Below, piece after piece: positions 28,501 to 35,336 of a DNA stretch of 64,000 bases. The stretch is from Chloracidobacterium sp. (GTDB lineage Bacteria; Acidobacteriota; Blastocatellia; Pyrinomonadales; Pyrinomonadaceae): positions 434,001 through 498,000 of the forward strand of contig JADJWM010000017.1 of assembly GCA_016716365.1 (NCBI GenBank). Direction: 5' to 3'. The position numbers and the translations under genes were made by a program. Below the pieces are notes generated by a model. The model worked only from the letters and a program-made list of their open reading frames with translations, was not told the DNA's origin and made no database searches. The number at the start of each line of letters is the position of its first letter. The first letter of the stretch is position 1.

Positions 28501-29030
28501 TCTGCCCGGCGTCCGGAGCTGAAAAGCGTGCCGGGTATACGTGCGATGACGTCGGTAAAAAGCCTGTCCGGGATCGGCCTGGGGGCTTCCGATATGGCCA
28601 GCCGGTAGCTTTCGGCCGCCTCAGCCGCCGCACCCGACTGCAGCTTTTCGCCGCCCACCACCGACCGGGCCGTCACCAGATACATAAAGGCCTCTTCACG
28701 AAGCTCCGAGTCTGGAAAATCCTCGAGAAATTTCTTCAGCAGGACGGCCTTTTCAGCATGGGTGGGAGCGGCAACGGCCGAATCGAAGCGGTCTTTGTCG
28801 GTGCTTGGATCGATTTCCGGTTTCGCTTCAGCCGGGTCGGTCGGCGGCGGATCCTCTTTTTTCTCGGTAGTTTTCGCTACCGCCGCCGGGCGTTTCTCCG
28901 TCTTCGAAGGCGTCGGCGTCGGCGTGGCGGCGGGTTCCGGTTTATCTTCGGGCGGCTTGGATTGGCTCCCGAGTACAATGGCCGGGACGGCCAGCAAAAA
29001 AAGAGCCGATATCAGCAGCTTAAACTTCAT
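25557..29030 (-). CDS. Very large exported TPR protein with Lys/Glu/Pro-rich low-complexity region
   Basis: A protein of 1157 residues when started at ATG 29030, giving a clear signal peptide MKFKLLISALFLLAVPAIVL. The frame runs 54 bases further upstream but without a signal. Domains in order: a Pro/Thr/Lys-rich linker (20-80), about 500 residues of TPR-type helices (for example AERAVELEPGSAAGYQALGF and AQRAIEIEPRYVWSHIALAR), then about 300 residues of imperfect repeats of the type DEKP-EDGPQKTETEVKKE, highly charged and probably disordered. It ends with a C-terminal domain of about 100 residues resembling an Ig-like or BACON-type fold, with two cysteines. It may be a periplasmic or envelope-spanning scaffold. 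It converges on the O-antigen ligase gene. Confidence 0.75.
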   Translation of the reverse strand: MKFKLLISALFLLAVPAIVLGSQSKPPEDKPEPAATPTPTPSKTEKRPAAVAKTTEKKEDPPPTDPAEAKPEIDPSTDKDRFDSAVAAPTHAEKAVLLKKFLEDFPDSELREEAFMYLVTARSVVGGEKLQSGAAAEAAESYRLAISEAPRPIPDRLFTDVIARIPGTLFSSGRRAEAAELARLVEAAAGDNVRQLLAVASFYLSIENSADAIRVAERAVELEPGSAAGYQALGFAHRLNFDLEAAARSFARAVEIDPKFAAAQRSLAEMKRALGVHDEAIAYYRTAVAADEKDIAARSGLALALFDKGKKTEAEAELAKVLEADARNFSLRAAAAYWYASNGDGKKAVELAQRAIEIEPRYVWSHIALARGLTAQGRPAEAERALIRARQYGNFPTLDYEIAYARMSAGLFREAAEELSKSFAIADGSIQTKLGGRILREDKNFIDLLANERRASILLPKAADDPATASRLRTLFELAGAIEAKADVTVIAKLAEEFAAGDDNMAVHRRLHAASLLLQKNILVPKASEIVRSVVGSAEKGLDVPSPAAAVMASELYESRALAAARNEVLLIPDVPKQTLSAILRGRIEELAGWALYLEGDLSGSAVRLKRSISVLPEKSAWWRSSMWRLGATLEAEGKMEEALETYLKAYQREQPNAVRHSIISALYQRVNGSTEGLEEKIGPSPLVAMSGPTAPGTEEPKAAAKEVAAEQKEPPADPGKISSKDQTTKTEKPVDLPEKAKDQPKTGEPPTEKPEKTDEKPVENEAAKETETNDVKPAEVKPKTDEKPTEGGPPKTEAELKKEPVQTEEKAGEVKAKVDEKSSADAEKTETEVKKDPDPAGEKALEGKQKLDEKPAEDGPQKTETEVKKEAETPGEKAGEKMPKVDEKTAVETGKSDPETKKEPEPTVTTTAEPLPEKPKEEKKPGTETETAGPPVDSKAETEKRGDEKPTEPVNLLRDPFQSGPPVNKEAEKKDDASSGEKTDTPLTEKGIPGAAESAEKRRPVVVITDELAGKETKTLPAADKSGSTAPKKTESAIAREKAADPTGATRSRVVEGRDILSDQKCTVEVSQSMISLANSGGSLGVLVSVSDEAAAREIKATSSSTRDIEITQEPAIAGVPGRRFFVIRSISEKTGLYQVNFESPCGKSEISVRVR

Positions 29031-29132
29031 AAATTGCAGCATTTGCTTTCGCGGCCTTTTGGCTGTCGCCCTCCGAAAGACCAAATCTTATCACGAATTG
29101 ATTTTCCACGGGGGCCGCTCTATCCTCAAGCC

Positions 29133-29657
29133 GTGGGGGAACTCGACGAGGTCTGGTCAGACATGCTTTCATCCGCCTCGGCCCGCGCCCGCGAATCGGG
29201 CCGCGGCGAGGTTGCGGACTATCTCGACCTTCGCTCTTCGAACGATCTGATCCGGCGTGCGGGCGTTAAGTGGATATTCGACACCATGCTCGAACTCGCC
29301 GCCGAAGCCAATCGCCGCCGCCTCTCTGTGACCATCGACCGCATCGACCCGCACTCATTCGAGCACGCCGGGGCCAATATCGTCGGCTCTCGTCTTGAAT
29401 TTCGCCACGGGGTACGATGCCTGACGGTAGAAGCGGGTTGGACACGGACGCCGACCGACGGATTTATCCGCGGGGGCGGGCTTGCCATCGCCCGGCTGCG
29501 GCATTTCGGGATCCCCGGGGCCGGTGCGACGCTTTCGCTGATCAAGGGCGGCGAAGTTGCCGAATGGCGGCCCATCGACGGCGATCGCGTCGGCGGCATC
29601 GTCGAAATGCACCACCTCGGCCGCCATATCGACCTGCTGACCGATGTCCAACCTTAG
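29133..29657 (+). CDS. Conserved-looking hypothetical protein (174 aa)
   Basis: A 174-residue soluble protein without signal peptide or membrane segment. The start is GTG 29133 (GELDEVWSDMLSSA follows) or ATG 29163. The composition is that of a folded protein: an N-terminal helical part (AGVKWIFDTMLELAAEANRR) and a C-terminal half rich in beta-like Gly/His segments (GGIVEMHHLGRHIDLLTD). I do not recognise a family. It is transcribed divergently from the large TPR gene, 102 bases away, and precedes the zinc-ribbon gene. Confidence 0.6.
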   Translation: MGELDEVWSDMLSSASARARESGRGEVADYLDLRSSNDLIRRAGVKWIFDTMLELAAEANRRRLSVTIDRIDPHSFEHAGANIVGSRLEFRHGVRCLTVEAGWTRTPTDGFIRGGGLAIARLRHFGIPGAGATLSLIKGGEVAEWRPIDGDRVGGIVEMHHLGRHIDLLTDVQP

Positions 29658-29855
29658 TTGGTCGAAGCTTCCGAAACTGTTGAACTCCACGTCTTCCGTA
29701 CGTGTCCTCCGCGTTAAAGAACTTCGCAAAGACACACGCAGCCGGGACGATCTGTCGGCCAAAGATCGTCGCCCAACCGCCGCCGAGGGCACCCCCGGCT
29801 TTTTATTTGCCGTCCGCTGCGGTAAAATTAAAGATCGTACACAACGGCAGGAGAG

Positions 29856-30602
29856 TTGATCAGGGTGAAAGCAGAGCTTGAAAAGTTGATAGAGTTACAG
29901 CAGACGGATTCGAACATACGCCGTCTGAAGCAAAAATTAGAGACCGCAGAAGCAAGGCGTGCCGAACTCGAAATGGAATTCGAGAGGCACGCTTCTTCAA
30001 TTAGGGAGGTACAGGGCCGGCGCGACGCGCTTCACGCCGAGCGGGCCGACCTCGAACGGCAGATCGCCGATAACAGGACCCACCTTGAACGGGCCGAACG
30101 CAACCTGAAACACTCGCAGAACCAGCGGGAATACGAGACAGCGATGCGCGAGATCGACGCGATCCAAAAGCAGATCGCCGCTTTCGAGACGCAGATCGTC
30201 GAAAAGATGGAGGCGCTCGAATCGGTCGAAAAAGAGCTTGAAGAGCGGGCCGAAGAGATCAATTCGATCGACGCGAAACGCGATGAGGCGCTCGGCGCCT
30301 TCGATAAAGAGCTGGCTGCGGACCGGGCCGAGCTCGAACGCTACTCCGGCGGCCGCAACGACGTCTTTGTGACGCTGCCGCCGCAGCTCGCCTCCGTTTA
30401 CGACCGCCTGGCCCAACGCAGCCGCGACGGGATCGCCGTCGCCGAGGTCGTCAACGGTTCGTGCAGCGCATGCTTTATGTCCCTACGGCCCCAAATGCAG
30501 GTCGAGGTCAAAAAAGGCGACGCCATCATCACCTGCGAATCCTGCACCCGGATACTATTCGTCCCGGCCAAACCCGAAACCAACGAAGCCACGGCCTCCT
30601 GA
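29856..30602 (+). CDS. Coiled-coil zinc-ribbon protein (C4-type, DUF164-like)
   Basis: A 248-residue protein. Residues 1-175 form a long coiled coil (RAELEMEFERHASSIREVQG and so on, with a strong Glu/Arg/Leu heptad pattern). The last 60 residues carry a C4 zinc ribbon, with CSACF and, 20 residues on, CESC, as in the zf-RING_7/DUF164 family found in most bacteria and implicated in nucleic-acid or translation-related roles. The start is TTG 29856 after AGGAG, or GTG 29865, which has better spacing. Downstream the gene abuts an attC-like site. Confidence 0.85.
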   Translation: MIRVKAELEKLIELQQTDSNIRRLKQKLETAEARRAELEMEFERHASSIREVQGRRDALHAERADLERQIADNRTHLERAERNLKHSQNQREYETAMREIDAIQKQIAAFETQIVEKMEALESVEKELEERAEEINSIDAKRDEALGAFDKELAADRAELERYSGGRNDVFVTLPPQLASVYDRLAQRSRDGIAVAEVVNGSCSACFMSLRPQMQVEVKKGDAIITCESCTRILFVPAKPETNEATAS

Positions 30603-30606
30603 CCGC

Positions 30607-30666
30607 CGCTAACCGTCAAGGGTAACTGGCGCCCGTCAGGGCGTCCAGTTCACCGCCTTGTTAGGC
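30607..30666 (-). other. attC-like integron recombination site 1
   Basis: Read on the minus strand, the site starts GCCTAAC (30666-30660, a perfect RYYYAAC core) and ends GTTAGCG (30613-30607, close to GTTRRRY). Between them two arms pair almost completely: CAAGG, then AACTGG with CCAGTT, then CGCCC with GGGCG around a TGAC loop. The 5' arm carries extra unpaired bases (GGTGAACTGG against CCAGTTACC). Extra-helical bases on that side define attC orientation, and it matches the minus-strand gene that runs into it. It is about 60 bases, the usual attC length. Confidence 0.75.
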
Positions 30667-31481
30667 AATTCTGATTTAGTAAACAGCAGGTTCTTTAAGA
30701 ATCCACGAGAACCCATGTTCTGCTCAATTTCACGACAGCCTACGTCGGACCTTTTGCATACCACACGATCCTCAAGCGAATAAAGTAAAGGAAACGATCT
30801 GCTCAATAACTGAAGTAAACTCACGGGGTTCGTGCCATGTTCTGCGAGCTGTTCTGGTGCAAATTCCACATAAAGTCTATCTGTCAATTCAATGGTCTTG
30901 GGCCCACCTTCAAGCGCATGTTTCTCGTGCCCCTCAATGTCCATAACCATCAAGTCTATAGATGTGCTAGAGAGTAAATTATCTAAAGTGACCATTTCTA
31001 CCTGATCGCAAGCATTGTCGCAATCCATACTAACCGAGGTGTTTCCCGTATTCAGGTTATTTCTAATAATTGCGACCATGCCCTGGTTCTTTCCCACTGC
31101 GGCATTAATCACCTCTGCATTGTGAACTTCATTTAATAGTAAATTTCGCGACAAAAGCCTAAAATTCATCGTATCCGGCTCAAATCCAATTATTTTCTCA
31201 GACGCTCGAGACAGCGGCACAAGTAACGAGCCTATATGCGCACCAACAATAACAATGGTGTCTGCTTGATGGCCGATGCATTCCAACAGCCACTCAACCT
31301 GGGATTTATCATAAGACCCATGTTTGAGCAATTGTCTTCCGACCGAAAAATCCCCTGCCTCAACTAATAGTAATCCGTTCCATGTATCGGCCAGAACACT
31401 AACACCGTGCTTGGATAGAATGGAGTTTCGTAGTCTTTGCCGGAGCATGCGCCCGACTCTCTTGTGCCATCGCATCTTCAT
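30636..31481 (-). CDS. FkbM-family methyltransferase in an integron-type cassette
   Basis: A 281-residue SAM-dependent methyltransferase of the FkbM family. The SAM site is TIVIVGAHIGSLLVPLSRA (canonical DVGANIG replaced by IVGAHIG), followed by IIGFEPDTMNFRLLSRNLL and VVMDIEGHEKHALEGG-like residues (LMVMDIEGHEKHAL). ATG 31481 follows a GAGGAG by about ten bases. The frame also opens at TTG 31490. The base composition is visibly more AT-rich than in flanking genes, a sign of transfer. The last residues, LPNKAVNWTP, are encoded by the attC-like site itself, which is common for integron cassette genes. It probably O-methylates a sugar, peptide or polyketide hydroxyl. The substrate is unknown. 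Confidence 0.85.
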   Translation of the reverse strand: MKMRWHKRVGRMLRQRLRNSILSKHGVSVLADTWNGLLLVEAGDFSVGRQLLKHGSYDKSQVEWLLECIGHQADTIVIVGAHIGSLLVPLSRASEKIIGFEPDTMNFRLLSRNLLLNEVHNAEVINAAVGKNQGMVAIIRNNLNTGNTSVSMDCDNACDQVEMVTLDNLLSSTSIDLMVMDIEGHEKHALEGGPKTIELTDRLYVEFAPEQLAEHGTNPVSLLQLLSRSFPLLYSLEDRVVCKRSDVGCREIEQNMGSRGFLKNLLFTKSELPNKAVNWTP

Positions 31482-31508
31482 TAGTAGCAATCTCCTCTGT
31501 GTTCTTGA

Positions 31509-31747
31509 TTGCCTAACTATTGATTAACACCAACGTCATTGATAATACGAACATTTGGAATAGTTATCGAGGGAAAAATCTAGGTCTACGTCCGCTTCGG
31601 GCGACATCCGTCTCCATTCCGCGAAATCAGGGCCAACACCCAACACCAAAAGCCAAAGACCGAAGACCCAAGACCAAAAACGCAAAACCGGGCGATCCTT
31701 CACGCCGCCAGCGCCGACTGTGCATGTGTCCGGACGGGTTCGCTGCG
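31509..31747. repeat. Imperfect direct repeat, copy A (includes a degenerate polA tail)
   Basis: About 239 bases that recur with substitutions and small indels at 32699-32942. It begins with TAACTATTGATTAACACC, contains a heptamer array at 31635-31690 (AAGACCG-AAGACCC-type units), and ends with a sequence that on the minus strand still reads EPVRTHAQSALAA and a stop, matching the polA C-terminus EPVRTQAQSGLGG. So copy A carries a decayed 3' end of polA with no polA in front of it. The other edge has GTTAGGC on the minus strand (31514-31508), a core site joining it to the FkbM cassette. Confidence 0.85.
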
Positions 31748-31755
31748 GCGCCAGG

Positions 31756-32178
31756 TTAGGCCACGATTCGTGCATGAGCGGATGCTGCCTGAACTGCGAT
31801 AAACGCGCCAGACATGAAACCAACTGCGGTGAGCCACTTCGGGTCTGGCTGTTGACTCGCCTCGACGACAATGACGCCGTCCGCCCAATCCTCGTCCGTC
31901 CAGTAGCCGAATGAACTCACGCAATCGTCTTCGGTGAATGGCATCGCGGAATCGCGTGGCTGAAACCGGAACTCGCTGACCTCTCGAAACTCGATAGTCA
32001 TTGCCGCAGGTGTGCCAGAAGCAACCCACTCACCCGGCGAACGCCGCCAATGCAAGAGAAGCGTCCGATGCTCAACTGAGTATTCAATTCCGAGAAAGTC
32101 GAAATTGTTGTGGAGGTCTAGCTCGTGCGGTGTCTGCACAAGGTAAATCCCGTGCATAATCTCGAAGTCACGGTGCAT
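31756..32178 (-). CDS. Hypothetical cassette protein (140 aa)
   Basis: A 140-residue hypothetical protein. The ATG (32178) lies only five bases after the end of attC-like site 2, the typical position for a cassette gene. The N-terminal 100 residues look like a soluble beta-rich domain (DLHNNFDFLGIEYSVEHRTL, then FGYWTDEDWADGVIVVEA). The C-terminal 25 residues are hydrophobic, AVGFMSGAFIAVQAASAHAR. The stop codon lies in GCCTAAC, a core-type sequence, but the rest of an attC is missing because copy A of the polA-tail repeat begins right there. No family recognised. Confidence 0.6.
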   Translation of the reverse strand: MHRDFEIMHGIYLVQTPHELDLHNNFDFLGIEYSVEHRTLLLHWRRSPGEWVASGTPAAMTIEFREVSEFRFQPRDSAMPFTEDDCVSSFGYWTDEDWADGVIVVEASQQPDPKWLTAVGFMSGAFIAVQAASAHARIVA

Positions 32179-32182
32179 AGTG

Positions 32183-32258
32183 GTCTAACGTTGCCTTAAC
32201 CTGCGGGCGCGGCCCTTGCGCAAGGGACGTGACCGTCAGGTTCAAGGCGTTGTTATAT
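32183..32258 (-). other. attC-like integron recombination site 2
   Basis: On the minus strand the site runs from ATATAAC (32258-32252, imperfect RYYYAAC) to GTTAGAC (32189-32183, a perfect GTTRRRY). The arms GCCTTGAACCTG and CAGGTTAAGGC pair with one extra G in the first arm, the same asymmetry as in site 1, so both sites point the same way. The inner part also pairs (CCCTTGCGCAAGGG). The gene at 32253 ends on the TAA inside its first core, and the next gene starts just after its last core. Confidence 0.72.
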
Positions 32259-32681
32259 CGCCTTTCGGCTGACCATGTACTTCGTCTTCGTTCCCAGGCC
32301 AGCAGTTCGCACGATCTGTCCCAACTCTCGGTGGTCGACATGACGTTCATCGACCGCGCGCTCGCCGGCCCAAAGAGCTTCGACGACCAGGTGATCTGGA
32401 CCCCGTTCAACTAACCACTCAAGTGTGTGCGCCAATGGCTCGATGACCTCGGGCCTCATGGCCCATGTGTCCGCGTCCCAGTCCGCATCGTCGCTCAGCA
32501 TCCCACACGCACAGCCACCCTCTTCTGAGATTGTCGCTCGAACCGGCTTCGTTTTGGCCCAAGGCCAACGCGGAGAATGTCGTACCTCGACTCGCAGCCC
32601 AAACTGGGCTGCCGATTGCCCGGCGGTGATCAAGCGCTCGCGGTCATCCTGGTCGACTTCAATCGAAATGGTCAGGCACAC
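32253..32681 (-). CDS. Hypothetical cassette protein (142 aa)
   Basis: A 142-residue acidic soluble protein starting at GTG 32681 (product MCLTISIEVDQDDRERLITA). It has an EEGGCACGM cysteine pair around residue 55 and a C-terminal half with REVID-like features (DERHVDHRELGQIVRTAGLG). No signal peptide or membrane segment. The TAA stop coincides with the first core of attC-like site 2, as expected for a cassette gene. I do not recognise a family. The size and type resemble the many unassigned proteins of environmental integron cassettes. Confidence 0.6.
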   Translation of the reverse strand: MCLTISIEVDQDDRERLITAGQSAAQFGLRVEVRHSPRWPWAKTKPVRATISEEGGCACGMLSDDADWDADTWAMRPEVIEPLAHTLEWLVERGPDHLVVEALWAGERAVDERHVDHRELGQIVRTAGLGTKTKYMVSRKAI

Positions 32682-32698
32682 GGTTCATTCCACGTCGG

Positions 32699-32942
32699 TA
32701 TAACTATTGATTAACACCAACGTCATTGATAATACGAACAATTGGAATGGTTATCGAGTGTAAAAATTCTCGTCTAGCCACGATGCACGCTTTTGACGAC
32801 ATTCGGCTCCATTCCGCAATTCAGGACCAACCCCCAAGACCAAAAACCAAAGACCGAAGACCCAAGACCAAAAACCCAAAACCGGGCGGGCCCCTCAGCC
32901 ACCCAAGCCGGATTGCGCCTGTGTCCGGACGGGTTCTTTGGT
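32699..32942. repeat. Imperfect direct repeat, copy B (overlaps the true polA 3' end)
   Basis: The partner of copy A at 31509-31747. It starts ATAACTATTGATTAACACC, holds a heptamer array at 32829-32885 (AAGACCA-AAAACCA-AAGACCG type) and ends within the last codons of polA (EPVRTQAQSGLGG). The minus-strand core at the cassette side is GTTATAC instead of GTTAGGC. Copies A and B bracket the two hypothetical cassette genes in direct orientation. Confidence 0.85.
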
Positions 32943-34709
32943 CCAATCGTCGGCGATATGGCTATCGACCTTTACCGGAACGCGGGCGAGGTATTCGAGG
33001 GCGGCGGCGGTCATCGCTTCTTCAAGCGTTTTCGCGGCCTGATCGGCATCGCCCGCGGCACATTCCAGGATGACCTCGTCGTGCACGATGTTCACCAGCC
33101 GGGCGGAGGTCCTGGCGATCGAATCGTGGAGCAGCCTGAGCGCCCTTTTGAGGATGTCGGCGGAGGTGCCCTGGATCTGCATATTCAGGCCGTACCGTTT
33201 GGCCGACGAGACCGCTTCGCGCAGGTTTTCGTCAAACCGAAGCCGGAGCAGCCGCCCCGACGCGGTCCGGGCGGTCCGCTCCTCGATCAGCCGTTTGCCC
33301 TCGCTGCGAAGGTACTCGTCCAGCCGCCTGAAGGTGCCGAAATACCGCCGCATCGTGTTCTCGGCGTCGGACTGCGACAGGCCCGTCATCAGCCCGAACC
33401 GCGACGCCCCGATGCCGTAAACGATCCCGAAATTCAGCCGTTTCGCGAATGTCCGCTGGTCGTCGGTCACGTCCTCGGGCCTCACGCCGAATACCTGCGA
33501 GGCGGTCGCCGCGTGAAAATCCTGCCCGGAAACGAACGCGTCGATGAACCGCTCGTCGCCCGAAAATTCGGCCAGGATCCGCAGCTCGATCTGCGAATAA
33601 TCCGCGATCACCAGCTTGTTTCCCGGCTCGGCCGTAAAGCACCGGCGGTAATCACGTTCGTGCGGGATCTGCTGAAGGTTCGGGTTCGAGCACGAGAATC
33701 GCCCCGTCGGCGCCCCGATCTGACGAAAATCGGCGTGGATGCGGCCGGTCGAGGGCTCGATGAACTCCAGGATGTTCTCGCCGAAGCTGGTCATCGATTT
33801 GGCCGCCGCACGATATTCGAGCAGCTTGCCGATAACCGGATACTGCTCGGCCAGCGGCTGAAGCTGCCACGCCTGCATCGACGCGGGCACCGGAATTCCA
33901 AGCCCGAGCAATGCGTCGGTCACCTGCTGGTTCGAGTCCAGGTTGATCTCGGACCGCCCGAACAGCGACGCCTGGGCCACGCCCGACGAGAGCATGTTCT
34001 GAAGCTCGTCGGCCGCCTTTTCCTGGGCCGCACGGACCCGCTCCAGCTTCTCACGCCAACGGCCCGTGTCCAGATGAAAACCGTTCAGCTCCATCTGGGT
34101 GATCGGCATCAGGCATTCGAATTCGAGCGCCGCCGTCCGCTCCAGGGCGTCGTTCGCCAGCCGCTCCGTCATCTGTTCGCAAAGCTGCCGCATGATCGCC
34201 GCGTCGCGGGCCGCATATTCAAGCTGCGAACGCGAAAGCTCGGCCGCCGACCAGTCGCTCACCTGCATCGACTTGTCCAGCTCGATGCCGCAAAAATACT
34301 GGGCCGCATCCGCCAGCGAATGCCGCCGGTCAGTGTCGCCCGCCGCGATGATCAGGCTCGCCAAATAGGTGTCGAAAATGCCGTTCAGCTCGCACCCCAG
34401 GTGATGGCGGACCCACTTCGCATCAAACTTCGCATTGTGCGCGATCTTCATCACGCTCGCGTCCGACAGCAGTTCGCGAAGCGGCGCCAGCGACTCGGCC
34501 GTCGCCGTCTCGCCTCCCGCGGCGAATTTGCGGAGGTCGATCAGGTAATTGTTCCGGGCGTCGCTGAACTGCACCAGCCGCAATTCGCCCTTGTGCGGGT
34601 CAAGCTCGGTCGTCTCGGTATCGAAACCGATCCGGTTCGACCGGCGAAGCTCGCCAACCGCCGCTTTCAGTGCATCGGCGTCCTCGATCAGCTGAAAAAA
34701 TACTTCCAT
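32895..34709 (-). CDS. polA: DNA polymerase I, Klenow-type, without 5' nuclease domain
   Basis: A 604-residue family A DNA polymerase. Residues 1-190 are a DEDD 3'-5' exonuclease with the acidic motifs FDTETTELD, AHNAKFDAKW and YAARDAAI. The polymerase domain has motif A DYSQIELRILAEF, motif B KRLNFGIVYGIGASRFG and motif C NIVHDEVILE, all catalytic Asp, Lys and Tyr residues present. Standard bacterial Pol I is about 900 residues because of an N-terminal 5'-3' flap nuclease, which is absent here. The start MEVFFQLIED fits the exonuclease fold, so this is a natural short form and not a truncation. A separate flap nuclease elsewhere would be needed for Okazaki fragment processing. The last 14 codons lie in a duplicated segment. 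Confidence 0.92.
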   Translation of the reverse strand: MEVFFQLIEDADALKAAVGELRRSNRIGFDTETTELDPHKGELRLVQFSDARNNYLIDLRKFAAGGETATAESLAPLRELLSDASVMKIAHNAKFDAKWVRHHLGCELNGIFDTYLASLIIAAGDTDRRHSLADAAQYFCGIELDKSMQVSDWSAAELSRSQLEYAARDAAIMRQLCEQMTERLANDALERTAALEFECLMPITQMELNGFHLDTGRWREKLERVRAAQEKAADELQNMLSSGVAQASLFGRSEINLDSNQQVTDALLGLGIPVPASMQAWQLQPLAEQYPVIGKLLEYRAAAKSMTSFGENILEFIEPSTGRIHADFRQIGAPTGRFSCSNPNLQQIPHERDYRRCFTAEPGNKLVIADYSQIELRILAEFSGDERFIDAFVSGQDFHAATASQVFGVRPEDVTDDQRTFAKRLNFGIVYGIGASRFGLMTGLSQSDAENTMRRYFGTFRRLDEYLRSEGKRLIEERTARTASGRLLRLRFDENLREAVSSAKRYGLNMQIQGTSADILKRALRLLHDSIARTSARLVNIVHDEVILECAAGDADQAAKTLEEAMTAAALEYLARVPVKVDSHIADDWTKEPVRTQAQSGLGG

Positions 34710-34807
34710 TTGTGCTGTTCAGCTCCCTTTTCCGTAAATAGATTGGGTTATTGTATCCCGTTCGCCTCAGAACCGGGAACGGTGGGCGGGTGCGGCCCCG
34801 CAGCACT

Positions 34808-34939
34808 ATTCCAGATTCCAAATTTCAAATTTCAAATTCCAAATTTCAAATTTCAAATTCCAGATTCCAGATCGTGAATTCCGCAGGCTTGGAATTTGAA
34901 ACTTGAAACTTTGAACGCGGAACTCGAAACTTAGAAATT
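34808..34939. repeat. Heptamer-period array upstream of polA and the ribonuclease gene
   Basis: Two adjoining tracts with strict 7-base spacing. 34808-34872 is built from CAAATTT, CAAATTC and CAGATTC units, and 34889-34939 from GAAACTT, GGAACTC and related units. The unit sequence drifts while the period holds. This lies in the divergent intergenic region between polA (minus) and the ribonuclease gene (plus). Confidence 0.9.
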
Positions 34940-35336
34940 GCGTTTCGCACTTTAAAAGTTTTTGTTTATACTGATTTCGGTTTGCTGAAGGTCCGCTGGT
35001 ATTGATCAGTGTGCCGCAAACTATCCAGGATTTGCGATGACCGGCTCCGGCCGGGAAAAAGATTTTGAAGGGTCGAGCACGATCGGTTGATTGTAGCTCC
35101 CCGAAATTGAAAAAGGCACCGAGCCTTTCAATTTGAACTAATTCCTGCGTGAAAGCATTAAAAGTTCCTTGTTCCGGGAAACTCGTTTCCCGATCAACAC
35201 CTAAAATTCAGCCACGCTTCGAATTGGCCGCCCGTTCAGGACGGTAAAGATCCGCGCACATCCGCATAGTTGCACCCATTATCAAGTTCAGTTCCTTGAG
35301 CGAACGCACAAAGTCTATTTGTAAGGAAAACCAAAT
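34940..35336 (+). promoter_or_regulatory. Long leader region of the RNase E/G gene with two hairpins
   Basis: About 400 non-coding bases precede the ribonuclease gene. A possible -10 TATACT lies at 34967-34972 without a good -35. Two strong hairpins follow. One is at 35104-35134 (AAATTGAAA..GGC pairing with GCCTTTCAATTT around ACCGA). The other is a perfect 18-base palindrome at 35175-35192 (CGGGAAAC and GTTTCCCG with a 2-base loop). An AAGGA ribosome binding site lies near 35322. Structured rne leaders are known autoregulatory targets in gammaproteobacteria. A similar role here is inference. Confidence 0.45.

Noticed and set aside
32168..32410. 80-codon minus-strand frame running through attC-like site 2
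   Set aside because: It overlaps the better-supported 142-residue cassette gene in another frame. Its tail is only the translation of the attC-like site.
30600..32900. Integrase or transposase gene associated with the cassettes
   Set aside because: None of the frames in the region shows tyrosine recombinase or DDE motifs. The cassette patch has no visible recombinase.
32793..34877. Long plus-strand reading frame of 694 codons opposite polA
   Set aside because: It is antisense to a polymerase with all catalytic motifs. The translation is Arg/Pro/His-rich with no motif, a usual shadow of GC-rich codon use.
34808..34939. CRISPR-like array
   Set aside because: The repeats have a 7-base unit without spacers, and no cas genes are present. 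A CRISPR array needs repeats of about 24-40 bases with unique spacers.
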